This document shows positions 1 to 6,761 of a stretch of 10,038 bases of DNA, in pieces. Within the stretch, counting starts at the first letter, position 1. The number at the start of each line of letters is the position of its first letter. Made by a program: the position numbers and the translations under genes. This stretch comes from JAGLOK01 sp023139005 (lineage in GTDB: Bacteria; Bacillota; Clostridia; Christensenellales; UMGS416). Where the stretch lies: contig DAOWFX010000078.1 in the NCBI GenBank assembly GCA_030637745.1, positions 1-10,038 on the forward strand, given 5' to 3'. The notes under the pieces are model-generated. The model ran no database searches. It saw only the letters and a program-made list of their open reading frames with translations, and had not been told where the DNA came from.

Positions 1-32
1 ATAGCATATATTTTAGCTAGATAGGAGGCCAA

Positions 33-1286
33 ATGTACGACCCAGTAGTAATACAAATGTTAGAAAAAAATGTAGACTTTGCAACCTATTCCAAGACAAC
101 ACCCAACGAAGATGGCTTCTTCGGTACCTATGGTGGTGCATTCATCCCCCCAATGCTTGTAGCGGAATTTGATAAAATTTCAGCAGCATATCAAACAATA
201 TGCAAAAGCTCAAAATTCATTAGTGAATTACGTCGCATCAGAAAAGAATTCCAAGGCAGACCCACGCCGACATACCATTGTGAAAGACTGTCAAACTCCA
301 TTGGCAAAACACAGATATATCTAAAAAGAGAAGACCTAAACCATACAGGTGCACACAAACTCAATCACTGCATGGGCGAAGGACTACTAGCAAAATATTT
401 GGGCAAAACAAAAATAATCGCTGAAACAGGCGCAGGTCAGCACGGTGTAGCATTGGCCACTGCCGCCGCTTTCTTCGGACTTGAATGCGACATATACATG
501 GGCGAAGTCGACATTGCAAAGCAAGCTCCCAATGTTGCGCGCATGAAGCTACTCGGAACAAAGGTTATCCCAGTAACACATGGACTTAAAACACTAAAAG
601 AAGCAGTGGATTCAGCCTTTGAAGCATACATGGGTGAATTTGAAACTTCACTATACTGCATCGGCTCAGTTGTAGGTCCGCACCCTTTCCCCATGATGGT
701 ACGCGACTTCCAAACAATCGTTGGCGTAGAAGCAAGAGCACAGTTTTTAGAGATGACAGGCAATCTGCCTGATGCTATTGTTGCATGTGTAGGTGGTGGA
801 TCAAACGCGGCCGGCATCATGACTCCATTTCTGAATGATCCCGTGAAGCTTTACGGTGTAGAGCCAATGGGCAGAGGTACAAAGGTTGGCGAACACGCAG
901 CAAGCATAACATATGGCTCGCCAGGCGTTTTGCATGGATTTAACTCCATAATGCTTCAAACCCTAAAAGAAGGCGAACCCGATCCAGTGTACTCCATTGC
1001 AAGTGGCTTGGACTATCCATCAGTAGGTCCAGAGCATGCATATCTTCACGATATCGGTCGCGTAACATATAAGTCAGCATCTGATGATGAAGCACTTGAT
1101 GCATTCTTTAAACTATCAAAGCTTGAAGGAATCATCCCAGCATTGGAGAGCGCGCACGCAATTGCATACGCTATGAAGTTAGCCGCAGAAATGGGCACAG
1201 GCACTATCCTCGTTAACTGCTCAGGTCGTGGCGACAAGGACTTGGACTATGTTCTTGATAACTATGGTGATAGATTAGATAAATAG
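33..1286 (+). CDS. trpB: Tryptophan synthase beta subunit (TrpB)
   Basis: PLP-dependent cytosolic enzyme that condenses indole with L-serine to make L-tryptophan, normally as an alpha2-beta2 complex with TrpA. The 417-residue product is full length (family about 390-410). Visible: PLP lysine K109 in HTGAHKLN, catalytic E131 in ETGAGQHG, the cofactor phosphate loop GGGSNAAG at 254-261, SGLDYPSVGPEHAYL around D327, and CSGRGDKD at 396-403. The spacing of K109, E131 and D327 matches the Salmonella enzyme with a constant offset of 22. The ATG at 33 follows AGGAGG at 23-28, a strong but rather close site. All key residues are intact, so it is probably active. No trpA follows; a terminator comes 25 nt after the stop, so this is the last gene of its transcript. 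Any upstream trp genes lie outside the window. Motifs such as KLNHCMGEG and YGVEPMGRG recall, from memory, a TrpB subgroup seen in some epsilonproteobacteria rather than the commonest Bacillus type. Confidence 0.97.
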   Translation: MYDPVVIQMLEKNVDFATYSKTTPNEDGFFGTYGGAFIPPMLVAEFDKISAAYQTICKSSKFISELRRIRKEFQGRPTPTYHCERLSNSIGKTQIYLKREDLNHTGAHKLNHCMGEGLLAKYLGKTKIIAETGAGQHGVALATAAAFFGLECDIYMGEVDIAKQAPNVARMKLLGTKVIPVTHGLKTLKEAVDSAFEAYMGEFETSLYCIGSVVGPHPFPMMVRDFQTIVGVEARAQFLEMTGNLPDAIVACVGGGSNAAGIMTPFLNDPVKLYGVEPMGRGTKVGEHAASITYGSPGVLHGFNSIMLQTLKEGEPDPVYSIASGLDYPSVGPEHAYLHDIGRVTYKSASDDEALDAFFKLSKLEGIIPALESAHAIAYAMKLAAEMGTGTILVNCSGRGDKDLDYVLDNYGDRLDK

Positions 1287-1311
1287 ATAAATTAAGATTT
1301 GATTAATAATA

Positions 1312-1354
1312 AACAGCGCACGCAAGGCTTTTACCTAGTGTGTGCTGTTTTTTT
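1312..1354 (+). terminator. Intrinsic terminator of trpB
   Basis: A 12-bp stem AACAGCGCACGC / GTGTGTGCTGTT with two G-U pairs, whose loop can pair further (AGG/CCT), runs directly into a seven-T tract. It lies 25 nt after the trpB stop and should end the trp transcript here. Confidence 0.93.
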
Positions 1355-1371
1355 AACATTCGCTGAGATTG

Positions 1372-1449
1372 AATATAAAAGCCATGGGTTATAGCCTATT
1401 TGTAGTGCTTACAGCAGAAATGGGCACAGGATTCATTACCATTATTTAG
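1372..1449 (+). pseudogene. Mosaic gene remnant: membrane-protein piece joined to trpB piece
   Basis: Positions 1372-1414 match 6813-6855, codons 18-31 of the three-helix membrane protein gene, with about 5 mismatches in 43 nt; the first 17 nt are identical. Two of the mismatches (GGT/GGC, TAT/TAC) are silent and the reading frame is kept, giving NIKAMGYSLFVVL. Immediately after, 1414-1430 is identical over 17 nt to trpB 1185-1201, again in the trpB frame (AEMGTG). The frame then stops at TAG 1447-1449, and upstream it is closed by TAA at 1354-1356. An ATG at 1384 would give 21 residues, but no good ribosome binding site precedes it. I read this as a dead fragment of a paralogue of the 6762 gene fused to copied trpB sequence. 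That it once formed part of a working gene is inference. Confidence 0.6.
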
Positions 1450-1540
1450 TTATTATATGCACTTTGAACATATTTATTAAACTATAAATAGTAACTATAC
1501 CTTTTTGCTCGGAAATAATATTTTATTCATATATTTAATA

Positions 1541-1569
1541 TTGTTTATATTACTTTTTGTTTGTATTAT
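1541..1569 (+). promoter_or_regulatory. Candidate sigma-A promoter for the short unit
   Basis: TTGTTT at 1541-1546, a 17-nt spacer and TATTAT at 1564-1569. The spacing is ideal but the -35 is weak (3 of 6) and the region is AT-rich, so chance is possible. It would drive a transcript of about 215 nt ending at the terminator at 1758-1790. Confidence 0.33.
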
Positions 1570-1600
1570 CAGGGTAACAATATGAAAGGAGATATAGACT

Positions 1601-1684
1601 ATGAATTATGATAAAGAAAAAAATGACAGGTATATGGTATTATTAACGTACTTATTCGCTATGGGTAAAACTACTTCATTTTAA
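1601..1684 (+). CDS. Possible 27-residue small protein
   Basis: A short ORF beginning MNYDKEKNDRYM, then VLLTYLFAMGKTTSF, and ending in TAA. It has a strong ribosome binding site, GAAAGGAG, about 9 nt before the ATG, which is what sets it apart from random short ORFs. The product is charged at its N-terminus with a short hydrophobic centre. It lies between the trpB terminator and the terminator at 1758-1790, so it would be a separate transcript. I recognise no family. It could be a real small protein, a leader peptide, or the truncated start of a lost gene; stops are frequent in all frames after 1684, so no longer product can be read here. Confidence 0.35.
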   Translation: MNYDKEKNDRYMVLLTYLFAMGKTTSF

Positions 1685-1751
1685 CCGTAACCGGGTAACA
1701 AGTAATAACTAATAAAACCAAACTTACAGGGTAGAACACACCCCGTTTAAA

Positions 1752-1769
1752 TTATACAAAGCGCCACCA
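1752..1769 (+). repeat. 18-nt direct repeat, copy 1
   Basis: TTATACAAAGCGCCACCA occurs here and again, identical and in the same orientation, at 3243-3260. Both copies supply the 5' arm of an intrinsic terminator, while the 3' arms differ. The araC-type gene and its own terminator lie between the copies. Confidence 0.75.
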
Positions 1770-1790
1770 GACAGCTGGGGGTGCTTTTTT
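1758..1790 (+). terminator. Intrinsic terminator
   Basis: AGCGCCACCAG, loop ACAG, CTGGGGGTGCT: an 11-bp stem with one G-U pair and one A/G mismatch, extended by A-T pairs, followed by six Ts. The trpB transcript already ends at 1354, so this hairpin implies that something is transcribed between 1355 and 1757. Confidence 0.8.
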
Positions 1791-1870
1791 AAAGGAATAT
1801 TTATTTGCAGTATTTAAAGTGTATAATATAGATGTATCAAATTCAGTTGATAATCAAAATAGTGGGTTCT

Positions 1871-1893
1871 GGCGAGTATCGACAGGCGAGTAT
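1871..1893. repeat. Short direct repeat upstream of the araC-type gene
   Basis: GGCGAGTAT occurs twice, at 1871-1879 and 1885-1893, with starts 14 nt apart. It might be an operator, since AraC-family proteins often bind repeated half-sites upstream of their own genes, but it is about 150 nt from the start codon and no promoter is evident beside it. Confidence 0.25.
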
Positions 1894-2040
1894 TTGGACA
1901 CTGATTGTGGTATTTACTGCAATTGATATAAAAATATTCATGTAAATTAAAACATTGATCTTCAGCAAGTCAAATCAAGCAATGCACTTTTTATTACGCT
2001 ACAATACCTATAGAGCGGTTGAAACGAGGTGAGCAGACAA

Positions 2041-3009
2041 ATGTATGAGTGGCACAAGCAAATCCAAATAATCGTTGATGAAATTGATGAATGTATTAAA
2101 CATCAAAACAGTGAAGCCCTAACATTACGGTTTCTTTCTCACAAATTGGGTTATTCCGAATTTCATACCTCAAGAAAATTCAAGGAAATATCGGGTATGC
2201 AGTTTAGGGATTATCTGCAACATAGAAAGTTAGCTTTTGCACTGATAGAGGTACGAGATGGCGAAAAAAGCATTTTGGATGTTGCTTTTGATTATGGCTT
2301 CTCATCACATGAAGCTTTTACACGGGCTTTCAAGGTAACATACGGTATTACCCCAAGCGATTACCGTAAAAAACCTATACCCGTTGTCCTTCGCACAAAA
2401 ATAAAACCTTTTGACCGCTACTTTTTAGGAATTGGAGAGATTGGCATGATAAAATCTACAGAGAACGTTAAAATTTATTTTGTAACCATTCCCGCACACA
2501 AGTTTTTGCACATTAAAAACTATGAAAGTAATGGGTATTGGGATTTTTGGGAAAAACAGAAAACTATACCGAGACAGGACTGTGATACCATTTGCGGCTT
2601 ACTGGATAGCATTAAAGGGAATTTGGATGGTAATGAAGAGGGAGCCGATGAACCTAACGGACAGATTATGGCGTATATCAACGATCCGGACGGCAAAAAG
2701 GTCGAGTGTTATGATGTTCCTCGTGTCGAATGTTATGGTGTTCGACTTGACTCTGACTATAAAGGCGAAGTGCCGCAGCAAATGCTTCTGATTGATGTTC
2801 CTGAAGCCGAGTACATTGTTTTTGAACATGGACCATTCGACTATCAACAAGAAAACCGTAGTGTGGAGAAAAAGATTGATACAGCAATCGCATCTTTCAA
2901 CTTTACAGACACTGCCTATTGCTTTGATGATTCTCCTAACAGAATGGCTTATTTTTATCATGACCCAACTAAGTTTTGGAAGTATATTAGACCAGTACGA
3001 AAGTCATAA
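2041..3009 (+). CDS. AraC-family transcriptional regulator with GyrI-like effector-binding domain
   Basis: DNA-binding transcription regulator, 322 residues. The N-terminal AraC/XylS domain has two helix-turn-helix units, at about 27-48 (LRFLSHKLGYSEFHTSRKFK) and 77-99 (ILDVAFDYGFSSHEAFTRAFK), followed by YGITPSDYRK. From about 140 to 318 lies a domain of the GyrI-like/AraC effector-binding type, which usually binds a small, often hydrophobic, molecule. The HTH-first order with a C-terminal ligand domain is the Rob/BmrR-like layout. A GTG at 2029 is in frame, but AGGTGA at 2028-2033 is well placed for the ATG at 2041, which I chose. It stands alone: no target gene is adjacent on the same strand before its terminator at 3108-3146. 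Codon choice leans to T-ending codons (for example TTT for Phe) more than trpB does, which could reflect transfer. The target and ligand are unknown. Confidence 0.92.
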   Translation: MYEWHKQIQIIVDEIDECIKHQNSEALTLRFLSHKLGYSEFHTSRKFKEISGMQFRDYLQHRKLAFALIEVRDGEKSILDVAFDYGFSSHEAFTRAFKVTYGITPSDYRKKPIPVVLRTKIKPFDRYFLGIGEIGMIKSTENVKIYFVTIPAHKFLHIKNYESNGYWDFWEKQKTIPRQDCDTICGLLDSIKGNLDGNEEGADEPNGQIMAYINDPDGKKVECYDVPRVECYGVRLDSDYKGEVPQQMLLIDVPEAEYIVFEHGPFDYQQENRSVEKKIDTAIASFNFTDTAYCFDDSPNRMAYFYHDPTKFWKYIRPVRKS

Positions 3010-3107
3010 TCGATAACCTCCTTGCTCGATATGCTTGATAATTAAATCATTGCCAATCTTGCTTTCTGCTGTGAGCATTTGGTGAAGGACGTAGCATAAA
3101 GCTGCAC

Positions 3108-3146
3108 ATAACATCGCGTACTATTTCGTATGTGATGTTATTTTTA
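3108..3146 (+). terminator. Intrinsic terminator of the araC-type gene
   Basis: ATAACATCGCGTAC, loop TATTTC, GTATGTGATGTTAT: a 14-bp stem with two G-U pairs, merging into TTTTT at 3141-3145. It lies about 100 nt after the stop codon. The minus-strand side has no T-run, so it works for plus-strand transcripts. Confidence 0.85.
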
Positions 3147-3242
3147 TATCATGAATTGAGTTTCGGTATTATTAGTTGTCAAGTGATGTGACATGAATTA
3201 CCATTTTGGAATGAGATTGTATAGATTATTGCGAATTCAGTT

Positions 3243-3260
3243 TTATACAAAGCGCCACCA
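3243..3260 (+). repeat. 18-nt direct repeat, copy 2
   Basis: Second identical copy of TTATACAAAGCGCCACCA (first at 1752-1769), 1491 nt downstream and in the same orientation. It forms the 5' side of the terminator at 3249-3282. Confidence 0.75.
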
Positions 3261-3282
3261 TGAATATTGGAGGCGTTTTTTT
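3249..3282 (+). terminator. Intrinsic terminator
   Basis: CGCC, one A/A mismatch, CCA, a seven-nt loop, TGG and GGCG, extended outward by G-U and A-T pairs, then a run of seven Ts at 3276-3282. It follows the araC terminator by about 100 nt, so it is either a back-up or ends a separate short transcript. Confidence 0.75.
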
Positions 3283-3366
3283 CTTTCACCAAATCTTTGC
3301 ATACCATTGCAGGTTACTATATAGTTTTCACCTATAATACTATAACATCATCACAAACAAACCTTT

Positions 3367-3395
3367 TGGACATGTGGTTTTCAAAATGATATTAT
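3367..3395 (+). promoter_or_regulatory. Candidate sigma-A promoter for the zinc-ribbon/zincin gene
   Basis: TGGACA (5 of 6 to TTGACA) at 3367-3372, a 17-nt spacer and TATTAT (5 of 6) at 3390-3395; an overlapping TATAAT lies at 3393-3398. The transcript would begin about 75 nt before the ATG at 3476. There is no other good candidate between the terminator at 3282 and the gene. Confidence 0.5.
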
Positions 3396-3475
3396 AATAC
3401 ATATAAGATAGCAAAAATAAACATAGTCAAAACATAGACAAATTAGATAAAAAATATCTTCTAGGGGGGAATAGA

Positions 3476-6400
3476 ATGCATTGTAAAAACTGCGGTAAAC
3501 AAATACTAGGTGATTCGAAATTTTGTCAGGACTGTGGCAGTAAAGTCATAGAGCCTAGCGTGCAAAACCCCACCGAATCAGCAAATGAAACTAAAGCTCC
3601 AAGTAAAACTTCGCCCATAGCTCCCCAAAAGCCTATTGTTGCACAAAATAATAAATCCCCAAAACCGGAAGTGCAAGAAAACACAACCATTATTAGCCCG
3701 CCTCCCTTACCGGATTCACAAGATACAGCACCAATAATAGCTCCCCTACCGCCTAAAGCTACAGTGGCAGATAATGCACCACTACCCTCACAACCAAAAC
3801 CCACACCAACTAAAGCAAGCACACCACCTACGATTGAAACCCCGCCACAGGCAATTTCAAATAACACTCCCCTCCCCAGCGCACCTGTGCAAAAAAAGAT
3901 TAAAAAGCATGGCTTTGTACGGTTTCTAAAAGTCACGTTTTCTATACTGCTTACCCTCCCCATACTCGCAGTCTTAGCGCTGTTTATCATCTCAGCTGTA
4001 ACATCAAATGTAGAAAGCAAATCAAAGGATAGCACGATACCATCACATATTAATAGCACATTCGATGACAGCGACGACACAGCGCCAATGATCACAGATG
4101 TAACGCCCATGTCTGCTACCATCAGCACAACAATTACATTCGCAGGGGAAAATATTGATGCTACAAAACTAATAAATATCACAATAAACGATCAGCAGTT
4201 GAATGTTAATGAAGTTACAGATAGCAGCATCCAAGCTGTTATTACACATGGCGCACAGTCAGGCGATATCGTGTTGCACTTTGTGGATGGGCAGATAACT
4301 ATAGATGAATTTGAAATACTCCCCCAGCAAAAAACATTGATACTAGAAGAAGAGCTTTCGCCAAGCGATAGCCCCCAGACAATAGTAGCTCAAGACATAT
4401 CAATAATTTTGCCGGCCGGCGCAATAGACAGCCCCCAAACATTGAAAATTTCAGAGATTATAAACCCGCAAACGCTAAACCTACCACCTGCAAAAGACTT
4501 TAGAGTATTTTCAATAACACTAGGTGATATATCGCAATTTGACGACATAGTAACTATCATAATAGATTTACCAGAAGACACAGAAGGTCAACCCACAGCT
4601 GCCTACTTCAACGAAGAAACTTCGCTATACAACACTCTTCCCAGTGAAGTAATAGATGGAAAACTGCATATCTTCACCAGCCATCTGACCGATTTTGCAA
4701 AAATACAATGGGGTACAAGCCACTTATCTTCTGATGGATATTTCAGAATGCACTATTTTAGTACCGATACGGTAACCTACACTACCTCCATGGACGAATT
4801 AGCAGTTTTGGTTGGAGAAACGCTTGAACAAGTTCGCAAAGACTACGAGGCCAAAATACCTGCTGCATATCGCGAAAATTTCAAATCTATAACTATTAAT
4901 GGCAACACCTACAAAGACACTTTGGAAGTATATATAGACAGCTCACTTCCAAACTGCAAATATAACGCTATTACAAATAACATACTCTTGCCAACCTCTT
5001 TTTCAAGCCAAGAAAAATTTGAAACAGTACTAGCCCATGAGTTTTTCCACGTATACCAAGATTCCGTCTGGAATGAACTAAACTTTGTTGGTACAATGTC
5101 GAAGAGTGAAAACCTTTGGGCAGTTGAAGTTTTAGCTGAGCTTGCAGCATATGAAATCGCCTTTCCCGGGAAAAACAGACATCGCCCACTGGATGAGAGT
5201 ATAACGCCAAGTGTCCCCTATGATACTTTCGATTCAATCCAAGAATACAGCATGTCTTGCTATTTGAGATATCTTTTAGATATCACAAACAGTAAAGCAG
5301 AAGACTTGTGGATACATGTAGCGGGCAGCTCGAATTCTCATTTGGAGATTTCTATCAACGATTTTTTTAAATCCAAATCAAGTGCCTTTATCTCCCTGCA
5401 AGATTCCTATCCTGAATTTTGGAAAGCAGTTTTGGGAGACTCTAATGCACCTGAGCATTACAATACATTCAATGTAGTGGAAGTAAGAGATATTTTAGCA
5501 TATGAACACACCGCAGCATTTGAGTACTATTCCAAATATCCGGCTACCATGAAGTTTTACATGCTTGATGTCAAAGCGTTTCCCGACAACGTACCCATAC
5601 GCATATTCAACATGCAAAGCTCAAATGAGAGCGGAAACCCAGTTTGGAGCACACAAATTTCGGGTGTCACCTCTGTTAATTTTCTAAATTCTAAACGCGT
5701 CCCGGGAGGACATAATTGGTACCGCTCATCTATAGGCGACTATAAGCGTTATTCATTTGAAAAAGGCAAAGATGATGTAGTACTTTTTGGCTTTGAAAGC
5801 ACTACGCAACATCAAGCCACCGAAAATCCATACGCCGATGTGAAGTTTACTGAAATCAAGTCAAAGTGCTTTCCCGAATCCATTGAAGACGCAGCAGTGG
5901 GTGTTGAGCAACAGTTTGAAATAACCTTCAGCGATGTTTTTGAAAATGTCAGCAGTGCACTACTTATTGTCGATTTTGGTGATGGAACAACAGCAGAGTT
6001 TCCAAAGGATAGTGTAGGCGATATCATCACAGAAATAGTTACTCATGTATACGAAATGAAAGTCGATGGCGTTGCAAAGTTCATGTTGTATGATACCACA
6101 AGGTCTGAGAAGGAATTGATAGCACAGCTAAATGTGCCTGTTGGAGTACCCAATGAAATAACGATAACTGCAAGCCCGAATCCTACTAAAATTACAGAAG
6201 AGGTAAGCTTTTCAATTTCAGAAAAGAATGCTGGCTACACCTACAATTGGTCACTAGGTGACGGTACGACAAACAATAAACTAGGGCTTACAGAGCTAAC
6301 ACACACCTATGAGAAATTCGGATCACTTACAGTCAGTGTTGCAGTCTATGATGAGTTGGATGAACATATTGGCACTGCAAAGTTGATTATGACAGTGGAG

Positions 6401-6709
6401 GAGCCTAGTACGCTATCGGGAAAATGGCAATTTCTCGGTACAACTTACACAGACTTCGGTATCACTTATCGTGGGGTTTCAACAATAACTTTCTACGCCG
6501 AAGGTATTTGCGTAATGAGTGTGGGCATCCAATCAACAACAACCTTGTCGATGGAAGATACCCCCTGTACATATGTATTTGACGGGGAAACATCAAAAGG
6601 AACCATAAAGTTTAAAAATCAAGAAACCGGAGCAAATGAAGCATTTGCTTTTACCATCAGCGGCAATAGTTTGTTCATGGTCGGAATAGAATATAAAAAA
6701 ACACAATAG
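3476..6709 (+). CDS. Membrane-anchored multidomain zinc metallopeptidase (zinc ribbon, TM, TIG, ZU5-like, zincin, PKD x2, lipocalin-like)
   Basis: 1077 residues. Order: zinc ribbon 1-23 with C3, C6, C17 and C20 (CxxC-x10-CxxC); proline-rich low-complexity linker about 27-140; KKIKK followed by one membrane helix at about 152-175, giving N-in topology; TIG/IPT-like beta domain about 203-284; ZU5-like beta domain about 300-410 (ISIILPAGAIDSPQT); zincin domain about 415-700 with HEFFH at 521-525 and the second motif WAVEVLAELAAYE, where E551 is the likely third zinc ligand and E522 the catalytic base; PKD-like domain about 805-890 (DFGDGTT); PKD domain about 893-976 (WSLGDGTT, HTYEKFGS); lipocalin-like beta domain about 980-1077. 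So most of the protein, with an apparently intact protease, faces outside while the zinc ribbon stays in the cytosol. The ATG follows an AGGGGGG ribosome binding site by 6-7 nt. The membrane protein at 6762 is probably in the same operon. Substrate unknown; it may cleave a surface or host protein, or be an adhesin. The domain order is unfamiliar to me. Confidence 0.85.
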   Translation: MHCKNCGKQILGDSKFCQDCGSKVIEPSVQNPTESANETKAPSKTSPIAPQKPIVAQNNKSPKPEVQENTTIISPPPLPDSQDTAPIIAPLPPKATVADNAPLPSQPKPTPTKASTPPTIETPPQAISNNTPLPSAPVQKKIKKHGFVRFLKVTFSILLTLPILAVLALFIISAVTSNVESKSKDSTIPSHINSTFDDSDDTAPMITDVTPMSATISTTITFAGENIDATKLINITINDQQLNVNEVTDSSIQAVITHGAQSGDIVLHFVDGQITIDEFEILPQQKTLILEEELSPSDSPQTIVAQDISIILPAGAIDSPQTLKISEIINPQTLNLPPAKDFRVFSITLGDISQFDDIVTIIIDLPEDTEGQPTAAYFNEETSLYNTLPSEVIDGKLHIFTSHLTDFAKIQWGTSHLSSDGYFRMHYFSTDTVTYTTSMDELAVLVGETLEQVRKDYEAKIPAAYRENFKSITINGNTYKDTLEVYIDSSLPNCKYNAITNNILLPTSFSSQEKFETVLAHEFFHVYQDSVWNELNFVGTMSKSENLWAVEVLAELAAYEIAFPGKNRHRPLDESITPSVPYDTFDSIQEYSMSCYLRYLLDITNSKAEDLWIHVAGSSNSHLEISINDFFKSKSSAFISLQDSYPEFWKAVLGDSNAPEHYNTFNVVEVRDILAYEHTAAFEYYSKYPATMKFYMLDVKAFPDNVPIRIFNMQSSNESGNPVWSTQISGVTSVNFLNSKRVPGGHNWYRSSIGDYKRYSFEKGKDDVVLFGFESTTQHQATENPYADVKFTEIKSKCFPESIEDAAVGVEQQFEITFSDVFENVSSALLIVDFGDGTTAEFPKDSVGDIITEIVTHVYEMKVDGVAKFMLYDTTRSEKELIAQLNVPVGVPNEITITASPNPTKITEEVSFSISEKNAGYTYNWSLGDGTTNNKLGLTELTHTYEKFGSLTVSVAVYDELDEHIGTAKLIMTVEEPSTLSGKWQFLGTTYTDFGITYRGVSTITFYAEGICVMSVGIQSTTTLSMEDTPCTYVFDGETSKGTIKFKNQETGANEAFAFTISGNSLFMVGIEYKKTQ

Positions 6710-6761
6710 AATAGATGAAAATAACTTTAAGCAATTCGATACACAAAGTAAAGGATAGGAT

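Larger units (their letters stand above)
1287..2040. other. Gene-poor spacer between trpB and araC-type gene
   Basis: This 750-nt AT-rich stretch has no ordinary gene. It holds the trpB terminator, a mosaic gene remnant (1372-1449), a possible short transcription unit with a 27-codon ORF (1541-1790) and a short direct repeat (1871-1893). Between 1450 and 1540 I see only AT-rich sequence. From 1791 to 2040, the leader of the araC-type gene, I found no convincing sigma-A promoter: TATAAT at 1822-1827 and TACAAT at 2000-2005 both lack a good -35 at the right distance. Confidence 0.7.
3010..3475. other. Intergenic region with two terminators and the promoter of the large surface protein
   Basis: No ordinary gene. 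It contains the terminator of the araC-type gene (3108-3146), a second terminator built on the 18-nt repeat (3249-3282), and a candidate promoter for the 3476 gene (3367-3395). Between the two terminators, TTGTCA at 3176-3181, 17 nt, and TACCAT at 3199-3204 could start a short RNA of about 75 nt; this is weak. On the minus strand a 36-codon frame (3114 to 3004) ends in a TGA that overlaps an ATG preceded by AGGAGG, but that second frame stops after six codons. Confidence 0.6.

Noticed and set aside
437..820. 127-codon minus-strand frame opposite trpB
   Set aside because: Lies wholly opposite conserved TrpB catalytic sequence, with no recognisable product; a shadow frame.
1361..2040. Riboswitch, T-box or CRISPR array in the long spacer
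   Set aside because: I found no T-box-like TGGN motif with antiterminator, no conserved riboswitch core and no regularly spaced repeats; the only repeats are the short ones listed.
2029..2040. GTG start for the AraC-type regulator
   Set aside because: No ribosome binding site fits the GTG, while AGGTGA spaced correctly for the ATG at 2041 overlaps it.
2599..2961. Minus-strand 120-codon frame opposite the effector-binding domain of the AraC-type regulator
   Set aside because: No family-like motif, no ribosome binding site, and the plus strand is fully explained.
3526..4182. Long minus-strand open frame (218 codons) inside the large surface protein gene
   Set aside because: It is the complement of the proline-rich linker and TM region, where codon bias leaves the opposite strand free of stops. 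No ribosome binding site, and the plus-strand protein is clearly coding.
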